Source of the DNA: Solanum dulcamara
Taxonomy: Eukaryota > Streptophyta > Magnoliopsida > Solanales > Solanaceae
Length of the DNA: 64,000 nt
Assembly (NCBI RefSeq): GCF_947179165.1
Contig: NC_077237.1
Span: 86,776,341 to 86,840,340, forward strand
Direction of reading: 5' to 3'
A model generated the notes under the pieces. That model saw nothing but the letters and a program-made list of their open reading frames with translations, did no database searches and was not told where the DNA came from. The translations under genes were made by a program, and so were the position numbers. Below, piece by piece: positions 25,701 through 38,370 of this stretch (within the stretch, counting starts at the first letter, position 1; each line of letters begins with the position of its first letter).

Positions 25701-28539
25701 AACTAGCAAAATCGCCTAATTCTTATTGCGTCGCCAATAAAATGCTCCTAAATCCCTCTATAGCGCCGCCATGGCTACTGGAGTCATTCCCCAGGTCGTT
25801 ACGGATGCTACTATGGAAGAATCCAAGAATATTCGACCTAGACCCCTGGCACCTAAAAACTCCGTGGGCTAACACACACGAAAAACTGGCAAAATCGCCT
25901 AATTCCTATTGCATCTCCAATAAAATGCTCCTATACTCCTCTAAAGCGCCGTCGGGGCTACTAGAGTCATCCCCCAAGTCATTACGGATGCTAAAATTGA
26001 AGAATCCAAGAAAATTTGACTTGGTCCCCCGGCACCTAAAAATTTCGTGGGCTAACACACACGAAAAACTGGCAAAATCGCCTAATTCCTATTGTGTCGC
26101 CAATAAAATTCTCCTAAACCCCTCTATAGTACCTCTGGGGCTACTGGAGTCGTTCTCCAGGTCGTTACGAATGCTACTATGGAAGAAATTAAGAAAACTC
26201 GACCCGCACCCCCGGCACCTAAAAGATCTGTGGGCTAACACACACGAAAAACTGGAAAAATTGCTTAATTTCTATTGAGCCGCCAATAAAATGCTCCTAT
26301 ACCCCTCTAAAGCGGCGTCAGGGCTACTGAAGTCGTTCCCCAGGTCGTTACGGATGCTACTATGGAAAAATCCAAGAAAATTTGACCCGAACCCTCGGCA
26401 CCTAAAAAATCTGTGGGTTAACACACACGAAAAACTAGCAAAAATCCCCTAATTCCTATTGCGTCGCCAATAAAATGCTCCTAAACCCCGCTATAGCACC
26501 TCCGGAGCTACTGGAGTCATTCCCCAGGTCTTTACGGACGCTACTATGGAAGAATCCAAGAAACTTTGACCCGGACCCCCGACACCTAAAATATCTGTCG
26601 TCTAACACACTTGAAAAAGTGGCAAAATTACTTAATTGCTATTGCGCCGCCAATAAAATGTTCCTAAACCACTCTAAAGCGCCGCCGGGGCTACTAGAGT
26701 CGTTCCCCAAGTCGTTACGGATGCTACTATAGAAGATTTCAAGAAAATTTGACCTGGACCCCCTTCACCTAAAAAATCTGTGGGCTAACACACTAGAAAT
26801 ACTGGCAAAATCGCCTAATTCCTATTGCGTCGCCAATAAAATGCTCCTAAACCCCTATATAGCGCCGCCGGGGCTACTGGAGTCGTTCCCCAAGTCGTTA
26901 CGGATGCTACTATGGAAGAATACAAGAAAATTCGACTTGGATCCCCGTTACCAAAAAAATCCGTGGGCGTTACACACGAAAAACTGGCAAAATCACCTAG
27001 TTTCTATTGCGTCGCAAATAAAATAATCCTAAACCCCTCTAAAGTGCCGCTAGGGCTAGCGAGTCATTTCCTAAGTCGTTACAGATACTATTATGGAAGA
27101 AATCAAGAAAATTCGACCCAGACCCCTGGCATTTAAAAATTCAGTGGGCTAACACACACGAAAAACTGGCAAAATTGCCTAATTCCCATTGCGTCGCCAA
27201 TAAAATGCTCTTAAACCCCTCTATAGCACCACCGGGGGTACTGAAGTCTTTCCCCAGGTCATTACGGACGCTAATATGGAAGAATCCAAGAATATTTGAC
27301 CCGAACCCCCAGCACCTAAAAAATCCGTTGGTTAACACACACCAAAAACTGGCAAAATCGCCTAATTCGTATTACGTCGCCAATAAAATGCTCCTAAATC
27401 ACTCTATAGCACCGCCAGGGCTACTGGAGTTGTTCCCCAGGTCGTTACGGATGCTAATATGAAAGAATCCAAGAAAATTCGACCCAGACCCCTGGCACCT
27501 AAAAATTCCGTGGGCTAACACACACGAAAAACTGGCAAAATGGCTTAATTCCTATTGCGTCTCCAATAAAATACTCCTATACCCCTCTAAAGTGCCACCG
27601 GGGCTACTGGAGTCGTTCCCCAGGTCGTTACGGACGCTACTATGGAAGAATCCAAGAAAATTTAACCTGGACCCCTGGCACCTAAAAAATCTGTGGGATA
27701 ACACACACGAAAAACTTGCAAAATCTCTTAATTTCTATTGCGTCGCCAATAAAATTCTCCTAAATCCCTCTATAGCACCGTCGGAGCTACTGTAGTCGTT
27801 CTCCAGGTCGTTACGGACGCTACTATGGAAGAAATCAAGAAATTTTGACCTGCACCCCCGGCACCTAAAAAATCTGTGGGCTAACACACACAAAAAATTG
27901 GCAAAATCGCCTAATTCCTATTGCGTCGCCAATAAAATGCTCTTAAACCCCTCTAAAGTGCCACCAGAGCTACTGGAGTCGTTCCTCAGGTCATTACGGA
28001 CGCTACTATGGAAGAATGTAAGAAAATTCAACCCGGACCCCCGGTACCTAAAATATCTGTGGGCTAACACACACGAAAAAGTGGCAAAATTGCCTAATTC
28101 CTATTGCGCCGCCAATAAAATACTCCTAAACCCCTCTATAGAGCCGTCGGGGCTACTGGAGTCGTTCCCCAAGTCATTAAGGATGCTACAATGGAAGAAT
28201 CCAAGAAATTTAGACACGTACCCCCGGTACCTAAAAAATATGTGGGATAACACACACGAAAAACTGGCAAAATCACCTAATTCCTACTGCGACGCCAATA
28301 AAATACTCCTAAACCCCTCTATTGCACCTCCGGGGCTACTGGAGTCATTCCCCAGATCGGTATGAATGCTACTATAGAATAATTCAAGAAAATTTAACCC
28401 GAACCCCCTTCACCAAAAACATCTGTGGGCTAACACATAAGAAATACTGGGAAAATCGCCTAATTTCTATTACGTCTCCAATAAAATGCTCCTAAACCCC
28501 TCTAAAGTGCCATCGGGGCTACTGGAGTCATTCCCCAGG
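25701..28539. repeat. Satellite monomers without a clear higher-order period
   Basis: Continuous 183-bp array. The monomer at about 26835-27035 (GATCCCCGTTACCAAAAAAA, then GGGCGTTACACACGAAAAAC, a local frameshift) is found again at about 37015-37200, 10.2 kb away. A related GATCCCCGTTACC variant also occurs near 21824. No adjacent block duplication was seen. Confidence 0.85.
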
Positions 28540-30200
28540 TCGTTACGGATGATACTGTGTAATAATACAAGAAAATTTGACCCCCCCGGCTCATAAAAAA
28601 TCCGTGAGCTAACACACACGAAAAACTAGCAAAATTGCCTAATACCTATTGCGTCTCAAATAAAATGCTCTTAAACCCCTCTAAAGCGCTGCCGGGGCTA
28701 CTGGAGTCGTTCCCCAGGTCGTTACGGATGCTACTATGGAAGAATCGTAGAAAATTTGGCCCAGACCCCCGGCACCTAAAAAATTCATGGGCTAACACAC
28801 ACGAAAAATTGGCAAAATTGCCAAATTCCTATTGCGTCGCCAATAAAATGTTCCTAAAGCCCTCTATAGCATCGCTGGGGCTATTGGAGTCATTCCCCAG
28901 ATCCTTACGGATGCTACTATGGAAGAATAAAATAAAATTCAACTCGTATCCCTGGCACCTAAAACATTTGTGGGCTAACACACACGAAAAACTGGCAAAA
29001 TCGCCTAATTCGTATTGCTTCGCAAATAAAATGATCCTAAACCCCTCTAAAGTGCCGCCGGAGCTACTAGAGTCGTTCCCCAGGTCGTTACGAATGCTAC
29101 TATGGAAGAATACAAGAATATTTGACCCGGATCCCCGGCACCTAAAATATCCTTAGGCCAACACACACGAAAAAGTAGCAAAATTGCTTAATTCCTATTG
29201 CGCCGCTAATAAAATGCTCCTAAACCTTTCTAAAGTGCTGCCGGGGCTACTGGAGTCGTTCCCCAGGTCGTTACGGATGCTACTATGGAAAATTCCAAGA
29301 AAATTTGACCCGGAGACGCCTAAAAAATCTGTGGGCTAACACACACGAAAAATTGGCAAAATCCCCTAATTCCTATTGCGTCGCCAATAAAATGCTCCTA
29401 AACCCCTCTATAGCACCTCCGAGGTTACTTGAGTCATTCCCCAGGTCGTTACAGACGCTACTATGGAAGAATCAAAGAAAATTTGACCCGGACCCCCGGC
29501 ACATAAAATATCCGTGGGCTAACACACACGAAAAAGTGGCAAAATTTCTTAATTCCTATTGCACCGCCAATAAAATGCTTCTAAACCCCTCTAAAGCACC
29601 GCCGGGGCTACTGGAGTTGTTCCCCAGGTCGTTACGTATGATACTATGGAAGAATTCAAGAAAATTTGACCCGGACCCCCTTCACCTAAAAAATCTGTGG
29701 GCTAACACACAAGAAAAACTGGCAAAATCGCCTAATTATTATTACGTCGCTAATAAAATGCTCCTAAACCCCTCTAAAGCACCGTTGGGGCTACTAGAGT
29801 CGTTCCCCAGGTCGTTACGGATGCTACTATTGAAGAATCCAAGAAAATTTGACCCGGACCCCCGGCACCTAAAAAATCTGTGGTCCAACACACACGAAAA
29901 ACTGGCAAAATCACCTAATTCCTATTGCGTCTCAAATAAAATGCTCCTGAACCCCTCTAAAGTGCTGCCGGAGTTACTGGAGTCGTTCCCCTGGTCGTTA
30001 CGAACTCTACTATGGAAGAAATCAAGAAAATTTGACCCGCACCCCCGGCACCTAAAAAATCCATGGGCACACACACGAAAAACTAGCAAAATCGCCTAAT
30101 TCCTATTGCGTCGCAAATAAAATGCTTCATAACCCCTCTAAAGCGCGGTCGGGGCTACTGGAGTCGTTCTCCAGGTCGTTACAGATGCTACTATGTAACA
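28540..30200. repeat. Segmental satellite duplicate, copy 1 (partner 8.2 kb downstream)
   Basis: This region matches about 36708-38370 at an offset near 8166 bp. Shared private variants include the short GACCCCCCCGGC tract, GCCTAATACCTATTGCGTCT, GAATATTTGACCCGG/CAGA, the truncated TTGACCCGGAGACGC monomer (29309), CAAAGAAAATTTGACCC, GTGGTCCAACACACACG (29881) and the CTTCATAACC monomer at 30122. The duplicated unit is not a multiple of the local monomer pattern, so it is a segmental copy inside the array rather than a regular higher-order repeat. Confidence 0.85.
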
Positions 30201-30639
30201 ATCCAAGAAAATTTGACCCAAACCCCCGGCACCAAAAAAATCTGTGGGCTAACACACACGAAAAATTGGCAAAATCGCCTAATTTCTATTGCGTAGCCAA
30301 TAAAATGCTCCTAAACCCCTCTAAAGTGCCGTCGAGGCTACTGGTGTCGTTCCCCAGGTCGTTACGGATGTTACTATGGATGAATCCAAGAAAATTTGAC
30401 TCGAACCCTCAGCACCTAAAAAATCCGTTGGCTAACACACACGAAAAACTGGCAAAATCGCCTAATTTCTATTGTGTCGCCAATAAAATGCTTCTCAACC
30501 TCTCTATAGCGCCCCAGGGGCTACTGGAGTCGTTCCCCAGGTCATTACGGATGCTACTATGGAAGAATCCAAGAAAATTCGACCCGGACCCCCGGCACCT
30601 AAAATATCCGTGGGCTAACACATATGAAAAAGTGGAAAA

Positions 30640-33340
30640 ATTGCCTAATTCCTATAGCGTCGCCAATAAAATGCTCCTGAACCAATCTAAAGCGCTGTCA
30701 GGGCTACTGGAGTCATTCCCCAGGTTGTTACGGACGCTACTATGGAAGAAAGGAAATCGCCTAATTCCTATTGCATCGCCAATAAAATGCTCCTAAATCC
30801 CTCTATAGCGCTGTCGGGGCTATTGGAGTCGTTCCCCAGGTCGTTACGGACTCTACTATGGCAGAATCCAAGAAAATTTGACCCGGACCCCCGGCAGCTA
30901 AAAAATTCATTGGCTAACACACATGAAAAACTGGCAAAATCGCCTAATTCCTATTACGTCACTAATAAAATGCTCCTAAACCCCTCTAAAGCATCTCCGG
31001 GGCTACTGGAGTCGTTCCCCATGTCGTTACACATGCTACTATGGAAGAATCCAAGAAAATTCGACCCGGACCCCCGGCACCTAAAATATCCGCAGGCTAA
31101 CACATACGAAAAACTGGCAAAATCACCTAATTCCTATTGCATCGCCAATAAAATGCTCTTGAAACCCTCTAAAGCATCGCCTGGGCTACTAAAGTCGTTC
31201 CCCTAGTCATTACGGACGCTACTATGGAAGAATCCAAGAAAATTTGACCCGAACCCCCGACACCTAAAAAATCCGCACGCTAACACACATTATAAACTGG
31301 CAAAATCGCCTAATTCCTATTGCGTCTCCAATAAAATGATCCTAAACCCCTCTAATCTCCACCGGGGCTATTGGAGTCATTTCACAGGTCGTTACGGATG
31401 CTACTATGGAAGAATCCAAGAAGATTTGACCCGGACCCCCGGCACCTAAAACATTCGTGGGTTAACACACATGAAAAACTGGCAAAATCGCCTAATTACT
31501 ATTACGTCGCCAATAAAATGCTCCTAAACCCCTCTATAGCATTGCCGGGCTACTGGAGTCATTACCCAGGTTGTTACGGACACAACAATGGAAGAATCCA
31601 AGAAAATTCGCCCCGGACCCCCGACACCTAAGAAATCTGTGGGCTAACACACACGAAAAAGTGGCAAAATTGCCTAATTCCTATTGCGCCGCCAATAAAA
31701 TGCTCCTAAACCCCTCTATAGCACCGCCGGGGCTACTGGAGTCATTCCCCAAGTCGTTATGAATGCTACTATGGAAGAATTTATTAAATTTCGACACGGA
31801 CCCCCGACACCTAAAAAATCTGTGGGCTAACACACATGAAAAACTGGCAAAATCGCCTAATTCCTATTGCATCGCCAATAAAATGCTCATAAATCCTTCT
31901 ATAGAGCCGCTGGGGCTACTGGAGTTGATCCCCAGGTCGTTACGGATGCTACTATAGAACAATCGAAGAAAATTTGACCCGGACCCCTGGCACCTAAAAA
32001 TTCTGTGGGCTAACACATACGAAAAACTGGCAAAATCGCCTAAATCCTATTGCGTCTCTAATAAAATGCTCCTAAACCCCTCTATAGCACCGCCAGGGCT
32101 ACTGAGTCTTTCCCTAAATCGTTACGGACGCTACTATGGAAGAATGGAAGAAAATTCGACCCGTACCCCCATCACCTAAAAAATCCGTGGGCTAACACAC
32201 ACGAAAAACTGGCAAAATCACCTAATTCCTATTGCATCGCCAATAAAATGCTCCTAAACCACTCTAAAGCGCTGTCAGGGCTACTGGAGTCATTCCCCAG
32301 GTTGTTACGGACGCTACTATGGAAGAAAGGAAATCTCCTAATTCCTATTGCATCGCCAATAAAATGCTCCTAAATCCCTCTACAGCGCTGTCGGGGCTAT
32401 TGGAGTCGTTCCCCAGGTCGTTACGGACTCTACTATGGCAGAATCCAAGAAAATTTGACCCGGACCCCCGGCACCTAAAAAATTCATTGGCTAACACACA
32501 TGAAAAACTGGCAAAATCGCCTAATTCCTATTGCGTCACTAATAAAATGCTCCTAAACCCCACTAAAGCATCTCCGGGGCTACTGGAGTCGTTCCCCATG
32601 TCGTTACAGATGCTACTATGGAAGAATCCAAGAAAATTCGACCCGGACCCCCGACACCTAAAATATCCGCAGGCTAACACATACGAAAAACTGGCAAAAT
32701 CGCCTAATTCCTATTGCATCGCTAATAAAATGCTCTTGAAACCCTCTAAAGCGCCGCCTGAGCTACTAGAGTCGTTCCCCTAATCATTACGGACGCTACT
32801 ATGGAAGAATCCAAGAAAATTTGACCCGAACCCCCGGCACCTAAAAAATCCACAGGCTAACACACACTATGAACTGGGAAAATCGCCTAATTCCTATTGC
32901 GTCTCCAATAAAATGATCCTAAACCCCTCTAATCTCCGCCGGGGCTATTGGAGTCGTTCCACAGGTCGTTACAGATGCTACTATGGAAGAATCTAAGAAA
33001 ATTTGACCCGAACCCCCGACACCTAAAAAATTCGTGGGTTAACACACAAGAAAAACTGGAAAAATTGCCTAATTCCTATTGCATCGCCAATAAAATGCTC
33101 CTAAATCCCTCTATAGCACCACCGGGGCTACTGGAGTCGTTTCCTAGGTCGTTACGGATGCTACTATAGAAGAATCGAAGAAAATTTGACCCGGACCCCT
33201 AGCACCTAAAAAATCCGTGGGCTAACACACACGAAAAACTGCCAAAATCGCCTATATCCTATAGCATCTCTAATAAAATGCTCCTAAACCCCTCTATAGC
33301 ACCGCCGGGGCTACTGAGTCTTGCCCCATATCGTTACGGA
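30640..33340. repeat. 1577-bp satellite duplication with a 67-bp monomer deletion
   Basis: Bases from about 30661 recur 1577 bp later from 32238. Both copies contain a monomer of only 116 bp (ATG landmarks 30671 to 30787, and 32248 to 32364), in which GGAAGAAAGGAAAT joins the middle to the end of the monomer and 67 bp are lost. The open run MEERKSPNSYC starts at 30742 and 32319 because of this join. Past about 31570 the second copy lacks roughly two monomers relative to the first, after which similarity resumes (31945 against about 33160). Confidence 0.9.
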
Positions 33341-36300
33341 CACTACTATAGAAGAATGGAAGAAATTTCGACCCGTACCCCCGGCACCTAAAAAATCTGC
33401 GGGCTAACACACACGAAAAACTGGCAAAATCGCCTAATTCCTATTGCGTCGCCAATAAAATGCTCCTAAACCCCTCTATAGAACCATCGGGGCTACTGAA
33501 GTCGTTCCCTAGTTCATTACAGACGCTACTATGGAAGAATACAAGAAAATTTGACTCGGACCCCCAAAACCTAAAAAATCCGTGGGCTAACACACACAAA
33601 AAACTGGCAAAATCGCCTAATTCTATTGCGTCGCAAATAAAATGATCCTAAACCCCTCTAAAGCGCCGCCAGATCTACTGGAGTCGTTCTCCAGGTCGTA
33701 ACGGACTCTACTATGGAAGAAATCAAGAAAAATCGACCCATACCCCCGGCACCTAAAAATTTGTGGGTTAACACACACAAAAAACTGGCAAATTCGCCTA
33801 ATTACTATTGCGTCTCCAATAAAATGCTCCTAAACCCCTCTATAGCACCGTCGGGGCTACTGAGTCTTTCCCCAGGTTGTTACAGACGCTACTATGGAAG
33901 AATGGAAGAAAATTCGACCCGCACCCCTGGCACCTAAAAATTCTGTGGGCTAACACACACGAAAAATTTGTAAAATTGCCTAATTCCTATTGCGTCGCCA
34001 ATAAAATGCTCTTGAAACCCTCTAAAGCGCCGCCTGGGCTACTGGAGTCGTTCCCCTAGTCATTACGGACCCTATTATAGAAGAATCCAAGAAAATTTGA
34101 CCTGAACCCCCAACATTTAAATAATCCGTGGATTAACACGTACGAAAAACTGGCAAAATCACCTAATTCCTATTGCGTCTCCAATAAAATGCTCCTAAAC
34201 CCCTCTAATCGCCGTCGGGGCTACTGGAGTCATTCCCCAAGTCATTACGGACGCTACTATTGAAGAATCCAAGAAAATTTGACCCAGACCCCCAGCACCT
34301 AAAAAATCTGTGGGCTAACACACACAAAAAACTGGCAAAATCTCCTAATTCCTATTATGTCGGTAATAACATGGTCCTAAACCTCTATATAGCAGCGCCG
34401 AGGCTATTGGAGTCGTTCCCCAGATTGTTACGGATGCTACTATGGAAGAATGGAAGAAAATTTGACCCGTACCTGCGGCACCTAAAAAATCCGCAGGCTA
34501 ACAAACACGAAAAATTAGCAAAATCGCCTAATTCCTATTGCATCGCCAATAAAATGCTCCTAGACACCTCTATAGCGCCACCGGGGCTACTGGAGTCATT
34601 CGCTAAGTCATTACGGATGCCACTATGGAAGAATCCAAGAAATTTTGAACCGGACCCCCGGCACCTAAAAAATCTGTGGGCTAACACACACGAAAACTGG
34701 AAAAATCGCCTAAATCCTATTGCGTCGCCAATAAAATGCTCCTAAACTACTCTAAAGCGCCGCCGGGGCTACTGGAGTCTTTCTCCAGGTCGTTACGGAA
34801 GCTACTATGGAAGAATCCAAGAATATTTGACCCGGACCCCCGGCACCTTAAAAATCCGTGGGCTAACACACACAAAAAACTAGCAAAATTGCCTAATTTC
34901 TATTGCGTATCCAATAAAATGTTCCTAAACCCCTCTACAGCGCTGCCGGGGCTACTGGAGTCGTTCTCCAAGTCGTTACGAACGCTATTATTGAAGAATC
35001 CAAGAAAATTTGACCCTAAACCTCTCTATAGTGGCGCCGGGGCTATTGGAGTCGTTCCCCAGGTTGTTACGGACGCTACTATAGAAGAATGGAAGAAAAT
35101 TTGACCCGTACCCGCAGCACCTAAAAAATCCGAAGGCTAACACACACGAAAAACTGGCAAAATCGCCTAATTCCTATTGCATCACTAATAAAATGCTCTT
35201 GAAACCCTCTAAAGCTCCGCCTGGGCTACTGGAGTCGTTCCCATAGTCATTACGGACGCTACTATGGAAGAATCCAAGAAAATTTGTCCCGAACCCCCGG
35301 CACCTAAATAATCTGTAGGTTAACACACATGAAAAACTGGCAAAATCGCCTAATTCCTACTGCGTCGACAATAAAATGCTCCTAAGCCCCTCTAAAGCAC
35401 CGTCGGGGCTACTGTAGTCGTTCCCAGGTCGTTATGGACGCTACTAAGGAAAAATCCAAGTAAATTTGACCTGGACCCCTGGCACCTAAAATATCTGTTG
35501 CTAACACACACAAAAAACTAGCAAACTCTCCTAATTCCTATTGTGTCGCTAATAAAATGCTCCTAAACCTCTCTATAGCGGCGTCGGGGCTGTTGAAGTC
35601 GTTCCACAAGTTGTTACGGACGCTACTATGGAAGAATGGAAGAAAATTTGACCCGTACCCGCGGCACCTAAAAAATCTGCAGGCTAACACACACGAAAAA
35701 CTCGCAAAAACGCCTAATTCCTATTGCATCGTCAATAAAATGCTCCTAAACACCTCTATAAGCGCCGCCGGGGCTACTAGAGTCGTTCCCCGGGTTATTA
35801 CGGATGCCACTATGGAAGAATCCAAGAAATTTCGACTCGGACCCCCGGCACCTAAAAAATCCGTGGGCTAACACACACGAAAAACTGGCAAAATCGCCTA
35901 AATCCTATTGCATCGCCAATAAAATGCTCCTAAACCCCTCTAAAGCGCCGCCGGGGCTATTGGAGTCATTCCCCAAGTCGTTACAGATGCTACTATTGAA
36001 GAATCAAAGAAAATTTGACCCGAACCTCCGGCACCTAAAAAATCCGTGGGCTAACACACACGAAAAACAGGCAAAATCTCCTAATTCCTATTGCGTCTCC
36101 AATAAAATGCTCATAAACCCCTCTATAGCACCGCCGGGGCTACTGGAGTCGTTCCCCAGGTCGTTACGGACGCTACTATTGAAAAATCAAAGAAAATTTG
36201 ACCCAGACCCCCGGCACCTAAAAATTCCGTGGGCTAACACACACGAAAAACTGTCAAAATCTCCTAAATCCTATTGTGTCGCTAATAAAATGCTCCTAAA

Positions 36301-36707
36301 CCTCTCTATAGCGCCGCCGGGTCTATTGTAGTCGTTCCCCAGGTTTTACATACGCTACTATGGAAGAATGGAATAAAATTTGACCCGTACCCCCGGCACC
36401 TAAAAAATCTGCGGGCTAACACACGAAAAACTGGCAAAATTGCCTAATTCCTATTACGTCACCAATAAAATGCTCCTAAACCACTCTAAAGCGTCGTCGA
36501 GGCTACCGGAGTCGTTCCCCAGGTCGTTACGGAAGCTATTATGGAATAATCCAAGAAAATTTGACCCGGACCCCCGGCACCTTAAAAATCTGTGGGCTAA
36601 CACACACGAAAAACTGGAAAAATCGCCTAATTCCTATTACGTCTCCAATAAAATGCTCCTAAACCCCTCTAAAGTGCCGTTGGGCTACTGGAGTCGTTCC
36701 CCAAGTC
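33341..36707. repeat. Satellite monomers enriched for the GAATGGAAGAAAA subclass
   Basis: Continuous array in which many monomers read GGAAGAATGGAAGAAAAT in place of the usual GGAAGAATCCAAGAAAAT (for example 33893, 34444, 35086, 35632). A monomer pair near 34920-35193 spans 274 bp instead of 366, so about 92 bp are missing at the TTTGACCCTAAACC join near 35015. A CTCTTGAAACCCTCTAAAG monomer is shared at about 31156, 32733, 34011 and 35198, suggesting a former period of 1.2-1.6 kb. Confidence 0.8.
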
Positions 36708-38370
36708 GTTACGGATGCTACTGTGTAAGAATCCAAGAAAATTTGACCCCCCCGGCACGTAAAAAATCCGTGAGCTAACACACACGAAAAACTGGGAAAA
36801 TTGCCTAATACCTATTGCGTCTCAAATAAAATGCTCTTAAACCCCTCTAAAGCACCGCCGGGGCTACTAGAGTCATTCCCCAGGTCGTTACGGATACTAC
36901 TATGGAAGAATCCAAGAAAATTTGGCCTAGACCCCCGACACCTAAAAAATTCATGGGCTAACACACACGAAAAACTGGAAAAATTGCCAAATTCCTATTG
37001 CGTCGCCAATAAAATGCTCCTAAACCCCTATATAGCGCCGCCGGGGATACTGGAGTCGTTCCCCAAGTCGTTACGGATGCTACTATGGAAGAATACAAGA
37101 AAATTCGACTTGGATCCCCGTTACCAAAAAAATCCGTGGGCGTTACACACGAAAAACTGGCAAAATCGCCTAGTTTCTATTGCGTCGCAAATAAAATTAT
37201 CCTAAACCCCTCTAAAGTGCCGCCGGAGCTACTGGAGTCGTTCCCCAGGTCGTTACGGATGCTACTATGGAAGAATCCAAGAATATTTGACCCAGACCCC
37301 CGGCACCTAAAATATCCGTAGGTCAACACACACGAAAAAGTGGCAAAATTACTTAATTCCTATTGCGCCGCCAATAAAATGCTCCTAAACCTTTCTAAAG
37401 TGCTGCCGGGGCTAGTGGAGTCGTTCCCCAAGTTTTTACGGATGCTACTATGGAAAAATCCAAGAAGATTTGACCCGGAGACGCTTAAAAAATCTGTGGG
37501 CTAACACACACGAAAAACTGGCAAAATCCCCTAATTCCTATTGCGTCGCCAATAAAATGCTCCTAAACCCCTCTATAGCACCTCCGAGGTTACTTAAGTC
37601 ATTCCACAGGTCGTTATAGACGCTACTATGGAAGAATCAAAGAAAATTTGACCCAGACCCCCGGCACATAAAATATCCGTGGGCTAACACACACGAAAAA
37701 GTGGCAAACTTTCTTAATTCCAATTGCGCCGCCAATAAAATGCTCCTAAACCCCTCTAAAGCGCCGCCGGGGCTACTGGAGTCGTTTTCCAGGTCGTTAC
37801 GGATGATACTATGGAAGAATTCAAGAAAATTTGACCCGGACCCCCTTCACCTAAAAAATCTGTGGGCTAACACACAGGAAAAACTAGCAAAATCGCCTAA
37901 TTCTTATTACGTCGCTAATAAAATGCTCCTAAACCCCTCTAAAGCGTCGTTGGGGCTACTAGAGTCGTTCCCCAGGTCGTTACGGATACTACTATTGAAG
38001 AATCAAAGAAAATTTGACCCGGACCCCCGGCACCTAAAAAATCTGTGGTCCAACACACACGAAAAACTGGCAAAATCGCCTAATTCCTATTGTGTCTCAA
38101 ATAAAATGCTCCAGAACCCCTCTAAAGTGCCGCCAGAGTTACTGGAGTCGTTCCCCTGGTCGTTACGGACTCTACTATGGAAAAAATCAAGAAAATTCGA
38201 CCCGCACCCCCGGCACCTAAAGAATCCGTGGGCTAACACACACGAAAAACATGCAAAATCGCCTAATTCCTATTGCGTCGCAAATAAAATGCTTCATAAC
38301 CACTCTAAAGCGCCGCCGGGGCTACTGGAGTCGTTCCCCAGGTCGTTACAGACGCTACTATGTAACAATC
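36708..38370. repeat. Segmental satellite duplicate, copy 2, with an internal patch from another source
   Basis: Partner of 28540-30200 (offset near 8166 bp). Between about 37015 and 37205 the expected partner monomer of 28860-29035 is replaced by one matching 26835-27035 (GATCCCCGTTACC, GGGCGTTACACACG). The flanks return to the 28.5-30.2 kb type. The longest in-frame open stretch of the array, 331 codons, begins in this block at 37701. Confidence 0.85.
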
